Of a stretch of DNA of 64,000 nucleotides, positions 36,895 to 45,628 are shown piece by piece. Under the pieces are notes generated by a model. That model was not told the origin of the DNA, did no database searches, and saw nothing but the letters and a program-made list of their open reading frames with translations. Origin of the DNA: Paenibacillus sp. JJ-223 (GTDB lineage: Bacteria; Bacillota; Bacilli; Paenibacillales; Paenibacillaceae). Location: assembly GCF_927798175.1 (NCBI RefSeq), contig NZ_CAKMMP010000010.1:62001-126000 (forward strand). Direction: 5' to 3'. The position numbers and the translations under genes are program-made. The first letter of the stretch is position 1, and every line of letters begins with the position of its first letter.

Positions 36895-38430
36895 ATGATA
36901 ATCACGATCGTTCTCGTTGTAGCCGCGCTATTCATTGGGTTCGGAGTCGGATATTTTATTCGCAAATCTCTTGCAGAGGCCAAAATTTCCAGTGCGGAAC
37001 AAGCTGCCGTACAAATCGTTGAAAATGCGAAAAAAGAGGCAGAGGCGCTGAAAAAAGAGACGGTGCTGGAAGCAAAAGACGAAATCCATCGCATTCGCGC
37101 CGAAGCTGAAAAAGACACTCGTGAACGTCGAAATGAAATTCAACGACAAGAAAGACGATTGTTGCAAAAAGAAGAGTCGCTGGATAAAAAGATGGAATCA
37201 CTCGAACGTAAAGAAGAGCAAGTGGCTAACAAAGAGAAACGCATTGATGAGACACAGCAGCAAATTGAAATGATTTACAAAAGCCAGGTTACGGAGCTGG
37301 AGCGTATCTCCAACCTCACCATGGAAGACGCACGCAGTATCATACTGTCCAACGTAGAGCAGGAAGTCCGTCATGAGACGGCTCAGATGATCAAGGACAT
37401 TGAACAGCAGGCGAAGGAAGAGGCGGACAAAAAATCCCGCGAAATTATTACCCTGGCCATCCAGCGTTGCGCGGCAGATCACGTGGCAGAAACGACGGTA
37501 TCTGTTGTAACGCTTCCGAATGAAGAGATGAAAGGCCGGATTATCGGTCGTGAAGGACGAAACATCCGTGCACTAGAAACCCTTACCGGGATTGACCTCA
37601 TTATCGATGATACGCCAGAAGCAGTCATTCTGTCGGGCTTTGACCCGATTCGCCGTGAAATTGCCCGTACAGCCCTGGAGAAACTGGTGGCAGACGGACG
37701 TATTCATCCGGCACGCATTGAAGAGATGGTGGAGAAATCCCGCAAAGAAGTGGATGAGCGTATCCGTGAATACGGTGAGCAAGCTACGTTCGAGGTGGGC
37801 GTACACGGTCTGCATCCGGATTTGATCAAAATTTTGGGCAGATTGAAATTCCGTACAAGCTATGGTCAGAACGTCTTGAAACATTCAATGGAAGTCGCCT
37901 ACTTGGCTGGATTGATGGCTGGCGAGCTTGGAGAAGATGTTACGCTGGCAAGACGTGCCGGATTATTGCATGATATCGGTAAAGCGCTGGATCACGAAGT
38001 GGAAGGATCACACGTCGAAATCGGCGTGGAACTGGCGAAGAAATACAAGGAGCACCCTGTTGTCATCAACAGCATCGCTTCCCATCATGGGGATTGCGAG
38101 GCAACTTCGGTTATTGCCATGCTGGTTGGAGCAGCAGATGCCTTATCCGCAGCAAGACCAGGCGCACGCCGCGAAACACTGGAAACGTATATCAAACGAC
38201 TGGAGAAGCTGGAAGAAATTTCGGAATCGTTCGAAGGTGTCGAGAAATCGTATGCCATTCAGGCCGGCCGCGAAGTTCGCGTCATGGTGCAGCCTGATAA
38301 AATCGACGATGCGGAAGCTTTCCGCCTCGCACGTGACATCACCAAGATGATCGAGAACGAGCTCGATTATCCGGGACACATCAAAGTCACCGTGATCCGG
38401 GAAACCCGGGCGGTTGAATACGCAAAATAG
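36895..38430 (+). CDS. rny: Ribonuclease Y
   Basis: This 511-residue membrane-anchored endoribonuclease initiates mRNA decay. A membrane helix at 3-23 is followed by a long coiled coil to about 190 (Lys/Glu-rich), a KH domain with [15 protein letters not shown], and an HD domain with [16 protein letters not shown]. The start is ATG 36895, seven nt after GAGGAGGTG. An in-frame ATG at 36826 would put 23 charged residues before the anchor and is unlikely. ymdB follows, as in B. subtilis. Confidence 0.97.
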   Translation: MIITIVLVVAALFIGFGVGYFIRKSLAEAKISSAEQAAVQIVENAKKEAEALKKETVLEAKDEIHRIRAEAEKDTRERRNEIQRQERRLLQKEESLDKKMESLERKEEQVANKEKRIDETQQQIEMIYKSQVTELERISNLTMEDARSIILSNVEQEVRHETAQMIKDIEQQAKEEADKKSREIITLAIQRCAADHVAETTVSVVTLPNEEMKGRIIGREGRNIRALETLTGIDLIIDDTPEAVILSGFDPIRREIARTALEKLVADGRIHPARIEEMVEKSRKEVDERIREYGEQATFEVGVHGLHPDLIKILGRLKFRTSYGQNVLKHSMEVAYLAGLMAGELGEDVTLARRAGLLHDIGKALDHEVEGSHVEIGVELAKKYKEHPVVINSIASHHGDCEATSVIAMLVGAADALSAARPGARRETLETYIKRLEKLEEISESFEGVEKSYAIQAGREVRVMVQPDKIDDAEAFRLARDITKMIENELDYPGHIKVTVIRETRAVEYAK

Positions 38431-38439
38431 ATCATTTCG

Positions 38440-38468
38440 AAAAGTGGCCGCGATTGTGGCCGCTTTTC
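38440..38468 (+). terminator. Terminator after rny
   Basis: AAAAGTGGCC pairs with GGCCGCTTTT, including one G-U pair, with the T run in the 3' arm. Confidence 0.8.
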
Positions 38469-38553
38469 TTATTTATGCACGTTACCGTTGCTTTTGGCGC
38501 ATAACATGTTTAATCCGGATTCAGATATGGTAAGTAATGAAGGAGGCAATACA

Positions 38554-39348
38554 TTGAAAGTTCTTTTTATCGGTGACATCGTAGGAAACGTCGGGCGCAA
38601 AGCGTTGAAAGAAAATCTGCCTTACCTTAAAAACAAGTACAAGCCGCATGTCGTCATCGTCAATGGCGAGAACGCGGCGGCAGGCCGCGGGATTACCGGA
38701 GCGATTGCGAACGAATTTTTTAACTGGGGCGTGCATGGCATAACGCTGGGCAATCACACATGGGATAACAAGGACATTTTTGAGTTCATCGACGATGAGC
38801 CGCGTATGATTCGTCCTGCCAACTTTCCTCCAGGCACTCCAGGCAGAGGGTACACCGTGGTCAAAGGCGAGGGCAAAGAATTGGCCATCGTGAATCTGCA
38901 AGGGCGCACGTTTCTGCCCGCACTGGATTGCCCGTTCCGCACCGCCGACGAGATCGTCGACGAGCTTCGCCAGAAGCACAAGTGTATTCTGGTCGATATG
39001 CATGCAGAAGCGACCTCGGAGAAAATTGCGATGGGCTGGCATTTGGACGGTCGTGTCTCGCTTGTCGTGGGAACGCACACCCATGTGCAAAGCAATGATG
39101 ATCGCATTTTGCCGGGAGGAACGGCTTATTTGACGGATGCCGGCATGGTTGGACCGCGTGACGGCATCTTGGGCATGGAACGTCAGGCAGTATTGCGCAA
39201 GTTTTATACCCAATTGCCGGTACGCTTTGTGGTGGATGACGGCAAATGGCACTTCCATGGCGTGTTTGTGGAAATCGACGAAAGCACGGGCAAAGCAACC
39301 CGAATCGAGAAAATTCGTTTAAACGAGGATGAGTGGCGCATGGAGTAG
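38554..39348 (+). CDS. ymdB: YmdB family metallophosphoesterase
   Basis: This 264-residue calcineurin-like phosphodiesterase has FIGDIVGNVGRKA at the N terminus, VNGENAAAGRGIT, TLGNHTWDN, and VGTHTHVQSND near 190. B. subtilis YmdB hydrolyses cyclic nucleotides and affects biofilm and motility decisions. The start is TTG 38554, behind AGGAGG, giving the same length as the B. subtilis protein. An in-frame ATG at 38488 has no ribosome site. Confidence 0.95.
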   Translation: MKVLFIGDIVGNVGRKALKENLPYLKNKYKPHVVIVNGENAAAGRGITGAIANEFFNWGVHGITLGNHTWDNKDIFEFIDDEPRMIRPANFPPGTPGRGYTVVKGEGKELAIVNLQGRTFLPALDCPFRTADEIVDELRQKHKCILVDMHAEATSEKIAMGWHLDGRVSLVVGTHTHVQSNDDRILPGGTAYLTDAGMVGPRDGILGMERQAVLRKFYTQLPVRFVVDDGKWHFHGVFVEIDESTGKATRIEKIRLNEDEWRME

Positions 39349-39385
39349 CGGGGTGTTCCCGTTTTCTCCGAGCCTCGTCTAAAAA

Positions 39386-39412
39386 GAAGGAATTTTTTTG
39401 CCTCCCGCGAAT
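39386..39412 (+). promoter_or_regulatory. Sigma-H-type promoter of spoVS
   Basis: GAAGGAATT (39386-39394) matches RNAGGAWWW; an 11-bp spacer is followed by a -10 element with core GAAT (39409-39412). B. subtilis spoVS is sigma-H dependent. Confidence 0.6.
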
Positions 39413-39464
39413 AAAATCTAGTAAGTGGAAACAAACATTCAACAATCCCAGGGAGGTACTTACC

Positions 39465-39725
39465 ATGGAAGTATTAAAAGTTTCAGCAAAGTCCAATCCC
39501 AATTCCGTTGCCGGTGCGCTTGCAGGTGTTCTTCGTGAACGTGGAAATGCTGAACTGCAGGCCATCGGGGCGGGTGCATTGAATCAAGCCATTAAAGCGG
39601 TAGCGATAGCCCGGGGATTCGTAGCACCAAGTGGAGTTGACTTGATTTGTATTCCAGCTTTTACTGATATCGTAATTGACGGTGAGGACCGAACGGCCAT
39701 TAAGCTGATAGTGGAGCCCAGATAA
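39465..39725 (+). CDS. spoVS: Stage V sporulation protein S
   Basis: This 86-residue protein belongs to the extremely conserved SpoVS family (MEVLKVSAKSNPNSVAGALA, QAIGAGALNQAIKAVAIARG). It is an Alba-like small protein needed for late sporulation steps in B. subtilis; its biochemistry is unclear. GGGAGGT lies before the ATG at 39465. A sigma-H-like promoter and a terminator frame it as a single-gene unit. Confidence 0.97.
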   Translation: MEVLKVSAKSNPNSVAGALAGVLRERGNAELQAIGAGALNQAIKAVAIARGFVAPSGVDLICIPAFTDIVIDGEDRTAIKLIVEPR

Positions 39726-39745
39726 TACATGATTCCTGCAAGGAG

Positions 39746-39773
39746 CCTGTTTACGTCGTAGACAGGTTTTTTT
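39746..39773 (+). terminator. Terminator after spoVS
   Basis: CCTGT pairs with ACAGG, extended by TAC/GTA, followed by seven T residues. Confidence 0.85.
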
Positions 39774-39813
39774 GCATGCCATTTTTTATTTCCAGGCCAA
39801 AGGAGGAGCGTTC

Positions 39814-40791
39814 ATGCGTGAATGGCGTGTCGCCGATTTTCATTGTGATGCCTTGAGCAAAATGTTGTTGAAACCCGAGCTTTCGTTCCGAAATGCATCG
39901 GAGCTGGATGTCAATGTGCAGCGTATGGAGGAAGGCGGCGTCGGCTTGCAGGCGTTTGCGATCTATTTGCCGGAAGTATTGGGCCGGGGGAAGTTTGAGC
40001 ACGTTATGGGTCAGCTCGAATTATACAGAAACCGGGTTCATGGGAACGATGGGCAAGGCCGGGGGATCCAAACGCTGTTATGGCGGGAACAGGTGGCTGA
40101 TGTCAGGAAGCTTGAGAACCCATGGGGACTTTTGACGCTGGAGGGTGTGGACGGCCTGGAAGGCAGCCTGTTCTACTTGCAGCTATGTTACGAGATGGGC
40201 ATACGAATCGTAGGGCTGACCTGGAACTATGCCAATTGGGCGGCAGACGGGGTGATGGAGCAGCGAGGAGCGGGTTTGACCGAGAAAGGCAAGGCATTGG
40301 TCGGGCGCTGCAATGAAATCGGCATGCTGCTGGATGTTTCGCATTTGACGGAAAAAGGGTTCTGGGAACTGACCGAGCTGAGCAAGCGTCCGTTTATTGC
40401 TTCCCATTCGAACAGCTACGAGGTGTGTCCCCATGTCCGCAATTTGAAGGATGATCAAATTCGGGCCATTGTGGCCCGGAATGGGCGGGTGGGATTGACG
40501 TTTGTGCCATGGTTCGTGAAACAGGCGGATGAGGTACACATGGAAGATCTGCTGCCGCATATCGAACGGATATGCACCTTGGGCGGAGCGCAGCATTTGA
40601 TGATGGGGTCCGACTTTGACGGAATACCGACATATATTCATGGTTTGGAGCATTCGGGGAAATATCCGCAGTGGATCGAAGTGCTGCTGAAACATTATGA
40701 CGAGCATGTGGTGCGAGGCTGGATGTGGGATAATGCGATAAATTATTTGCATGAACAATTGCCTTCTTCTGCCGCCAATCAGGTAAAATAA
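39814..40791 (+). CDS. Membrane dipeptidase-family (M19) zinc dipeptidase
   Basis: This 325-residue M19 renal-dipeptidase-like enzyme has the metal motif DFHCDAL (HxD) near the N terminus. The bridging glutamate lies in LTLEGVDGLEG, histidines in LDVSHLTEKGF and IASHSNS, and the aspartate in MGSDFDG. It hydrolyses dipeptides, possibly including D-amino-acid peptides. No signal peptide is present, so it is cytoplasmic. The ATG at 39814 follows AGGAGGAG. Its place behind spoVS differs from B. subtilis, which has tdh-kbl there. Confidence 0.9.
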   Translation: MREWRVADFHCDALSKMLLKPELSFRNASELDVNVQRMEEGGVGLQAFAIYLPEVLGRGKFEHVMGQLELYRNRVHGNDGQGRGIQTLLWREQVADVRKLENPWGLLTLEGVDGLEGSLFYLQLCYEMGIRIVGLTWNYANWAADGVMEQRGAGLTEKGKALVGRCNEIGMLLDVSHLTEKGFWELTELSKRPFIASHSNSYEVCPHVRNLKDDQIRAIVARNGRVGLTFVPWFVKQADEVHMEDLLPHIERICTLGGAQHLMMGSDFDGIPTYIHGLEHSGKYPQWIEVLLKHYDEHVVRGWMWDNAINYLHEQLPSSAANQVK

Positions 40792-40820
40792 GGGGATTTC
40801 ATGAATTTTCAACAGTTCGT

Positions 40821-40849
40821 TTTCATTTCACGCCAAAAAGGGGTATAAT
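40821..40849 (+). promoter_or_regulatory. Candidate promoter of the PduL gene
   Basis: TATAAT (40844-40849), with TTTCAT at 40821-40826 as a weak -35 across a 17-bp spacer. Confidence 0.5.
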
Positions 40850-40909
40850 ACCAAAGGATTGTTATGAGCCTGACCTCAGGCCAGAGATAAACAAGGAGTG
40901 AAATTTCAA

Positions 40910-41482
40910 ATGAGTAAAACAGTACCTGTGGGCGTATCCGCCCGCCACATTCACGTATCCCAAGAGCATGTCGACATTTTGTTCGGCAAAGGTTATCAAC
41001 TGACTGAGTTCAAACCTCTGTCCCAACCAGGCCAATACGCCGCAAACGAAACAGTAGCGGTAATCGGTTCGAAAGGACAGTTCGATAAAGTCCGCATCCT
41101 CGGGCCTGTTCGCCCGGAAACCCAATTGGAAATCTCCATGACGGATTCCTTTGCGATCGGCGTTAAAGCCCCTGTACGCGAGTCCGGAAACATTGAAGGA
41201 ACTCCGGGAATAACCATCAAAGGCCCTGCCGGCGAAGTAACCATCGACAAAGGCGTCATCGTTGCTGCCCGCCATATCCACTTCCACACTTCCGATGCGG
41301 AAAAATGGGGCATTCAAGACAAACAAATGCTGAAAGTGCGCTTGAGCGGCGAACGCGGCCTCGTGTTGGAAAATGTAGTGGCACGCGTATCCGACTCCTT
41401 TGCATTGGACATGCACATCGATACCGATGAAGCAAACGCGGCAGGCGCGCGTAATGGCGACACTGCTGAAATCATCGACTAA
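40910..41482 (+). CDS. pduL: PduL-type phosphate acyltransferase
   Basis: This 190-residue protein belongs to the PduL/PTAC family, which converts acyl-CoA and phosphate to acyl phosphate and CoA. Two zinc-binding stretches are visible: VSARHIHVS near residue 10 and AARHIHFH near 125. No microcompartment genes or encapsulation peptide are seen, so it probably acts as a general cytosolic phosphotransacetylase. The ATG at 40910 follows AAGGAG by 11 nt; the GTG at 40898 abuts that site. Confidence 0.9.
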   Translation: MSKTVPVGVSARHIHVSQEHVDILFGKGYQLTEFKPLSQPGQYAANETVAVIGSKGQFDKVRILGPVRPETQLEISMTDSFAIGVKAPVRESGNIEGTPGITIKGPAGEVTIDKGVIVAARHIHFHTSDAEKWGIQDKQMLKVRLSGERGLVLENVVARVSDSFALDMHIDTDEANAAGARNGDTAEIID

Positions 41483-41484
41483 GG

Positions 41485-41555
41485 AATTTCGGGGACATTA
41501 GCGGTGGTTTATTTCGACGAAATTTTCGCTGGAATTTCGTTGAAGTCTCTGCCGC
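41485..41555. repeat. Intergenic inverted-repeat element after pduL
   Basis: AATTTCG (41485), CGAAATT (41518) and AATTTCG (41533) allow alternative hairpins. The best is TTCGACGAAATT (41513-41524) with AATTTCGTTGAA (41533-41544), flanked by GCGG/CCGC. The segment starts with AATTTCGGGGACA, nearly identical to a piece of the element after miaB. Confidence 0.55.
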
Positions 41556-41621
41556 GATACAAATGGGAACTGGTTTCCTTTAAGGCAATCCACTCTTTTT
41601 GGAGAATGTAATACCAAGTCC

Positions 41622-41683
41622 AAAAACCTGAGCACATCCATGGTACGGTCGAAGACCGATGTTATGGATAGCTCGGGTTTTTG
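41622..41683 (+). terminator. Terminator after pduL
   Basis: AAAAACCTGAGC (41622-41633) pairs with GCTCGGGTTTTT (41671-41682), with inner ATCCAT/ATGGAT and GGTC/GACC stems. Confidence 0.8.
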
Positions 41684-41815
41684 CATATAGGAAGACCGAT
41701 GCCGCAACCAAACGAGGTTCCACTGCTCCATCACTCGGCGTTGCATACATAAGGCGTTACGTTTCAGCGATACAAGAGGCGGCAGGCTTTGCGTATGGAA
41801 CTGCGGTCCAAACCA

Positions 41816-41852
41816 TGTTATAATTTGACGTAATGCTCTTTTGTTGTATAAC
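41816..41852 (+). promoter_or_regulatory. Tandem promoters of miaB
   Basis: An extended -10 TGTTATAAT (41816-41824) is followed by TTGACG (41825-41830), a 16-bp spacer and TATAAC (41847-41852). Between the pduL terminator and here no gene is recognised; a minus-strand frame at 41498-41875 crosses the terminator and looks random. Confidence 0.6.
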
Positions 41853-41931
41853 GGGTGCAAAGAACACCGATCCATATGGTATAACGGATTTTAATGAATA
41901 TGAATAGAGGCTGTAAGGAGTGACCGCAGGC

Positions 41932-43488
41932 ATGGCTAAAGATTCGAAAAAGGATTACTCCCGATATTTTGATTTCTCCGATGCCAAAGTAATTTCACAA
42001 GATGAATTCAGTAAAAAAATTCGGATTCGCGGCCGGGACATTACGATCAAGTCCGAACCGAATCATCGTCAGGAGAAACAGCGGGGAAAGGAAGACATCC
42101 AGGTACTTTACGACAATGCCGTCCCGGATGAATTGAAGCATATCGGCGAAGGCAAACATTATATCGTTTACACCTATGGATGCCAGATGAACGAGCATGA
42201 TTCGGAGACGATTAAAGGTCTGCTCGAATCCATGGGTTACCAGGCTACGGAAGATCGCAAGGAAGCCGACATCATCCTGCTGAACACATGTGCGATTCGC
42301 GAAAATGCGGAGGACAAGGTGTTTGGCGAGCTCGGTCATCTCAAAACGTTGAAAACCGAACGTCCAGGCTTGCTGCTTGGGGTGTGCGGCTGCATGTCCC
42401 AGGAGGAAGGCGTCGTTAACCGCATCATGCAAAAGCATGGTTTTGTGGACATGATCTTTGGTACGCATAACGTGCACCGTTTGCCTCATCTGATTCAGGA
42501 AGCGCTGTTCAGCAAGGAAATGGTCGTTGAGGTTTGGTCCAAAGAGGGCGATATCATCGAAAACCTGCCGAAAAAACGGGAAGGCATGCGAGCATGGGTC
42601 AACATCATGTATGGTTGCGACAAGTTCTGTACGTATTGCATCGTTCCGTATACGCGCGGCAAGGAAAGAAGCCGCAGACCGGAAGACGTCATTGCCGAGG
42701 TGCGTGACCTGGCAAGGCAGGGCTTCAAGGAAATTACGTTGTTGGGGCAGAACGTCAATGCTTACGGCAAAGACTTTACCGATATAAACTACAGCTTCGC
42801 GAACCTGATGGACGACATCCGCAAAATCGACGTTCCCCGCGTTCGCTTTACGACAAGCCATCCGCGCGATTTTGACGACGATCTGATCGAAGTTCTCGCC
42901 AAGGGGGGCAATCTGGTCGAGCATATTCATCTTCCGGTGCAGTCCGGCAGCACGGAAGTGCTCAAACGCATGAGTCGCAAGTATTCGCGGGAACACTATC
43001 TGAACCTGGCTCACAAAATCAAGAAAGCGATCCCGAATGTGGTGCTGACCACCGACATTATCGTCGGTTTCCCTGGAGAAACGGACGAACAGTTCGAGGA
43101 CACGCTTTCCCTCGTGCGCGAAGTAGGTTATGATTTTGCTTATACGTTCATCTATTCTCCGCGCGAAGGAACACCGGCTGCGGTAATGGAGGACAATGTG
43201 CCGATGGAAGTCAAGAAGGAGCGCCTGAAACGCTTGAACGAAACGATCAACGAATACAGCCACCGCAGCAACGAGAAGCAGCGCGGCAAAGTGGTTGAGG
43301 TATTGGTCGAAGGCGAGAGCAAACGGAACTCCAACGTACTGGCTGGACGCACACGCAGCAACAAATTAGTGCATTTCGAAGGTTCAAAAGATCTGATCGG
43401 GACGTTTGTGCAGGTCGAAATCACCGACCCGATGACGTTCTATATCCGGGGTAACCTGCTCACCGATCCGGTTGCAGCGAATCAGTAA
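41932..43488 (+). CDS. miaB: tRNA-2-methylthio-N6-dimethylallyladenosine synthase MiaB
   Basis: This 518-residue radical-SAM methylthiotransferase modifies A37 of tRNAs reading UNN codons. An N-terminal extension of about 75 residues, common in Bacillales, precedes the UPF0004 domain ([33 protein letters not shown]), which binds one Fe-S cluster. The radical-SAM motif CDKFCTYC and a C-terminal TRAM domain follow. The ATG at 41932 is 12 nt after AAGGAG; the GTG at 41920 overlaps that site. Confidence 0.97.
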   Translation: MAKDSKKDYSRYFDFSDAKVISQDEFSKKIRIRGRDITIKSEPNHRQEKQRGKEDIQVLYDNAVPDELKHIGEGKHYIVYTYGCQMNEHDSETIKGLLESMGYQATEDRKEADIILLNTCAIRENAEDKVFGELGHLKTLKTERPGLLLGVCGCMSQEEGVVNRIMQKHGFVDMIFGTHNVHRLPHLIQEALFSKEMVVEVWSKEGDIIENLPKKREGMRAWVNIMYGCDKFCTYCIVPYTRGKERSRRPEDVIAEVRDLARQGFKEITLLGQNVNAYGKDFTDINYSFANLMDDIRKIDVPRVRFTTSHPRDFDDDLIEVLAKGGNLVEHIHLPVQSGSTEVLKRMSRKYSREHYLNLAHKIKKAIPNVVLTTDIIVGFPGETDEQFEDTLSLVREVGYDFAYTFIYSPREGTPAAVMEDNVPMEVKKERLKRLNETINEYSHRSNEKQRGKVVEVLVEGESKRNSNVLAGRTRSNKLVHFEGSKDLIGTFVQVEITDPMTFYIRGNLLTDPVAANQ

Positions 43489-43578
43489 ATATACATTACC
43501 ACCCTGCAAAATAACGTGTTTGAAGTTGGAATCCAGCGCACGCAGCGGAGGAGACGGAGGAAGCGAGAGCGCTCGCCT

Positions 43579-43630
43579 TTGTCACCGAATTTCAACCTTG
43601 AGCAACATAGATTCAGAAATTCGGGGACAA
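43579..43630. repeat. Inverted-repeat element between miaB and ymcA
   Basis: TTGTCACCGAATTTC (43579-43593) pairs with GAAATTCGGGGACAA (43616-43630), 14 of 15 positions, with a 22-nt loop. Weaker complementarity extends outward (GCTCGCC with AGCGATCGG). It fills most of the 235-bp gap and resembles interspersed intergenic repeats of Paenibacillus genomes. Confidence 0.65.
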
Positions 43631-43723
43631 CAGCGATCGGAAGAACGATCCGTAACCGTAGCGGACTGGTGGGAGAAAGAACCGTTCATTTTGCCTCATC
43701 TCATACGAATTGGAGCGATTACA

Positions 43724-44173
43724 GTGGCGCAAGAACAAGTGCAATATAACCGTTATGGTATGCCGACGTACGATACGCGCGATCTGGTCATACGCGACGA
43801 CATTATGAGAAAAGCCAAAGAGTTGGCCAGTATGATCGGAACCAGCGAGGAAGTGAAGCAATTCCAGCAGGCTGAAGCCAAAATCCAAAACCATGAACGC
43901 ATTCAGCAACTGATCGCCAACATCAAGAAAAAACAGAAGGAAATCGTAGCCTTCGAAAGTTTCAAAAATGCGGCCATGGTGAGCAAAATCGAGCAGGAGA
44001 TCGAAGAGCTTCAGGATGAGCTGGATAGTATTCCGTTGGTCAACGAATTCCAGCAAAGCCAAAGCGACATCAACTATTTGCTGCAGCTGGTCGTTTCCGT
44101 GATCCGGGATACCGTTTCCGAGAAAGTCAATGTGGAGGCAGGCACGGACTCGCCGCCGAGCAGCTGCGGTTAA
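43724..44173 (+). CDS. ymcA: YmcA (RicA) family protein
   Basis: This 149-residue helical protein of the YlbF/YmcA family has RDDIMRKAKELASMIGTSEEV and DELDSIPLVNEFQQSQSDIN, and ends with a Cys-containing SSCG tail. In B. subtilis YmcA, YlbF and YaaT form an Fe-S-containing complex that partners RNase Y and affects biofilm, competence and sporulation. The GTG at 43724 has GGAG eight nt upstream; a longer frame back to 43472 overlaps miaB and the repeat and is unlikely. Confidence 0.92.
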   Translation: MAQEQVQYNRYGMPTYDTRDLVIRDDIMRKAKELASMIGTSEEVKQFQQAEAKIQNHERIQQLIANIKKKQKEIVAFESFKNAAMVSKIEQEIEELQDELDSIPLVNEFQQSQSDINYLLQLVVSVIRDTVSEKVNVEAGTDSPPSSCG

Positions 44174-44180
44174 AAAATGG

Positions 44181-44210
44181 AAAGGGTGCGGACGCGGTCC
44201 GTGCCTTTTT
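44181..44210 (+). terminator. Terminator after ymcA
   Basis: AAGGGTGCGGAC pairs with GTCCGTGCCTT with one bulge, followed by five T residues. Confidence 0.82.
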
Positions 44211-44276
44211 GTTCATATCGGAAAACGAATGCATCAAGAATGAACAGACGAAGGTGCTATGAAGGAGAAATCAAAT

Positions 44277-44702
44277 ATGAGCATTTTGGATAAAATGGTG
44301 GAGGAAGGCAGCGGCCGGTTCTGGGGATTCCTGGGCTGCCGTTATATAAAAGGGAGTCAAAGCGAAGTACAGATCGCGCTGACGGCCGGCGAGCAGCATA
44401 CCAATTCCATGGGCATCATCCATGGAGGCGTGCTGACCTCTTTGATGGATCAGGCGATGGGGATGGTAGCTACTGCGGCGATGGACGTGGACAGCTGCGT
44501 CACAACCAACCTGAACGTGCACTTTCTGGCACCCATGCATCAGGGGGAGCTGACGGTTACGGCAACCGTATTGCATCAAGCAGGGCGAAGCATTACAACC
44601 CAGGCGGAAATCCATGACCAAGCCGGTACGCTCGGGTGCATGGCTACCGCAACGTTTCGCGTCGCGCGTACGAAAAAGCCCGATCAGCAATCAAATGGTT
44701 GA
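44277..44702 (+). CDS. PaaI-family hotdog thioesterase
   Basis: This 141-residue single hotdog domain has the family motif GIIHGGVLTSLMDQAMG and a later LNVHFLAPMHQGELTVTATV. Such enzymes hydrolyse acyl-CoA thioesters, often phenylacetyl-type; the substrate cannot be told here. GAAGGAGA lies at the right distance from ATG 44277, while ATG 44259 overlaps this site. Its stop codon overlaps the -35 box of the next promoter. Confidence 0.88.
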   Translation: MSILDKMVEEGSGRFWGFLGCRYIKGSQSEVQIALTAGEQHTNSMGIIHGGVLTSLMDQAMGMVATAAMDVDSCVTTNLNVHFLAPMHQGELTVTATVLHQAGRSITTQAEIHDQAGTLGCMATATFRVARTKKPDQQSNG

Positions 44703-44726
44703 CAAACGGTATTACTATGTCATAAT
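44699..44726 (+). promoter_or_regulatory. Promoter of the NUDIX regulator gene
   Basis: TTGACA (44699-44704), a 16-bp spacer and CATAAT (44721-44726). A TGACA/TGTCA inverted pair spans the promoter (44700-44722) and could be an operator. Confidence 0.65.
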
Positions 44727-44760
44727 GAAATTATCAAAATGAAAATAGTCGGTGGTGCCC

Positions 44761-45564
44761 ATGAGCGAAAACAACGAACACTTCAATGCTGAGAACGATG
44801 AAGAAATGGCGCGTGCCTATAGTTCCAAAAAATATCGTACCCCGGACGGCGTGCCCGCAGATATCGTCATGTTTACCTTGACCAAGCGGGAACGCAGAAC
44901 GGTAACCAAAACGTTGCCGATTCGGGAATTGAAAGTGATGCTCATCAAACGCAAAGGTTGGCCTTTTGCCGGCAGATGGGCACTTCCAGGAGGGTTTTGC
45001 CAGGAGAATGAATCCATCTATGACGCCGCCAAGCGGGAATTGATGGAAGAGACCGGCGTCGACGGCGGTCACCTGGAATACTTGAATGTGTACAGCCAGC
45101 CGGGTCGGGATCCGAGGGGCTGGATTATCTCCCATGCATTTTTCGCATTGGTCGAGGAATGGATGCTGGAACACCGCCAGGCGGCCGATGATGCCGAGGA
45201 GGTAGGCCTGTTTACGATTCAGGAGGCATTGCATGAGCTGGAGCTTGGTTTCGATCACCGGACCATTATTGAGGATGCGTATCACCGGATTCAGCAGCAG
45301 ATGCTGGAAACGACCATTGCAAGGCAATTCCTGCCCCGCGAATTTACGCTTAGCGAACTGTATCAGGTGATCCAGAGCGTCGTACCGGATTTCGAAGAGC
45401 CCAACTTCATTCGCAAAATCACATCGACGCGCAGTCGCAAAGGCATCGTCGAAGAGGTCAGGGATGAGGAAGGCAATTTGCTAAGCTCGAATCAGTATTC
45501 GCAGCGTCCGGCGCAGCTGTATCGGTTCACCGAGCTTGTGCCGCGTTTATCCATTTACACATAA
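44761..45564 (+). CDS. NUDIX protein with winged-helix C terminus (NrtR-type)
   Basis: This 267-residue protein has a NUDIX domain at about 25-165 with an intact box GGFCQENE ... KRELMEETGV. The C-terminal domain (about 180-265, REFTLSELYQVIQSV and KITSTRSRKGIVEEV) has the winged-helix shape of NrtR regulators. NrtR proteins repress NAD-biosynthesis genes and bind ADP-ribose. Here the next genes are a nicotinamidase and nicotinate phosphoribosyltransferase, which supports such a role. Because the Nudix box is complete it may also hydrolyse ADP-ribose. ATG 44761 is preferred over GTG 44752. Confidence 0.82.
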   Translation: MSENNEHFNAENDEEMARAYSSKKYRTPDGVPADIVMFTLTKRERRTVTKTLPIRELKVMLIKRKGWPFAGRWALPGGFCQENESIYDAAKRELMEETGVDGGHLEYLNVYSQPGRDPRGWIISHAFFALVEEWMLEHRQAADDAEEVGLFTIQEALHELELGFDHRTIIEDAYHRIQQQMLETTIARQFLPREFTLSELYQVIQSVVPDFEEPNFIRKITSTRSRKGIVEEVRDEEGNLLSSNQYSQRPAQLYRFTELVPRLSIYT

Positions 45565-45628
45565 TTGGCAAAAACGGTCACAATGACGAAGTTCATGTAC
45601 CTACCTCAAACCAAGGGAGTGTGGACGA

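Noticed and set aside
41498..41875. 125-codon minus-strand frame between pduL and miaB
   Set aside because: It runs through the pduL terminator and the miaB promoters and has random-looking composition.
43472..43723. N-terminal extension of ymcA back into miaB
   Set aside because: It would translate the inverted repeat and lacks a ribosome site; the GTG at 43724 has one and gives family length.
44699..45600. Shared ACGGT-containing motif upstream of the NUDIX gene and pncA as an NrtR operator
   Set aside because: The match is short, not palindromic and absent before pncB; not enough to call a site.
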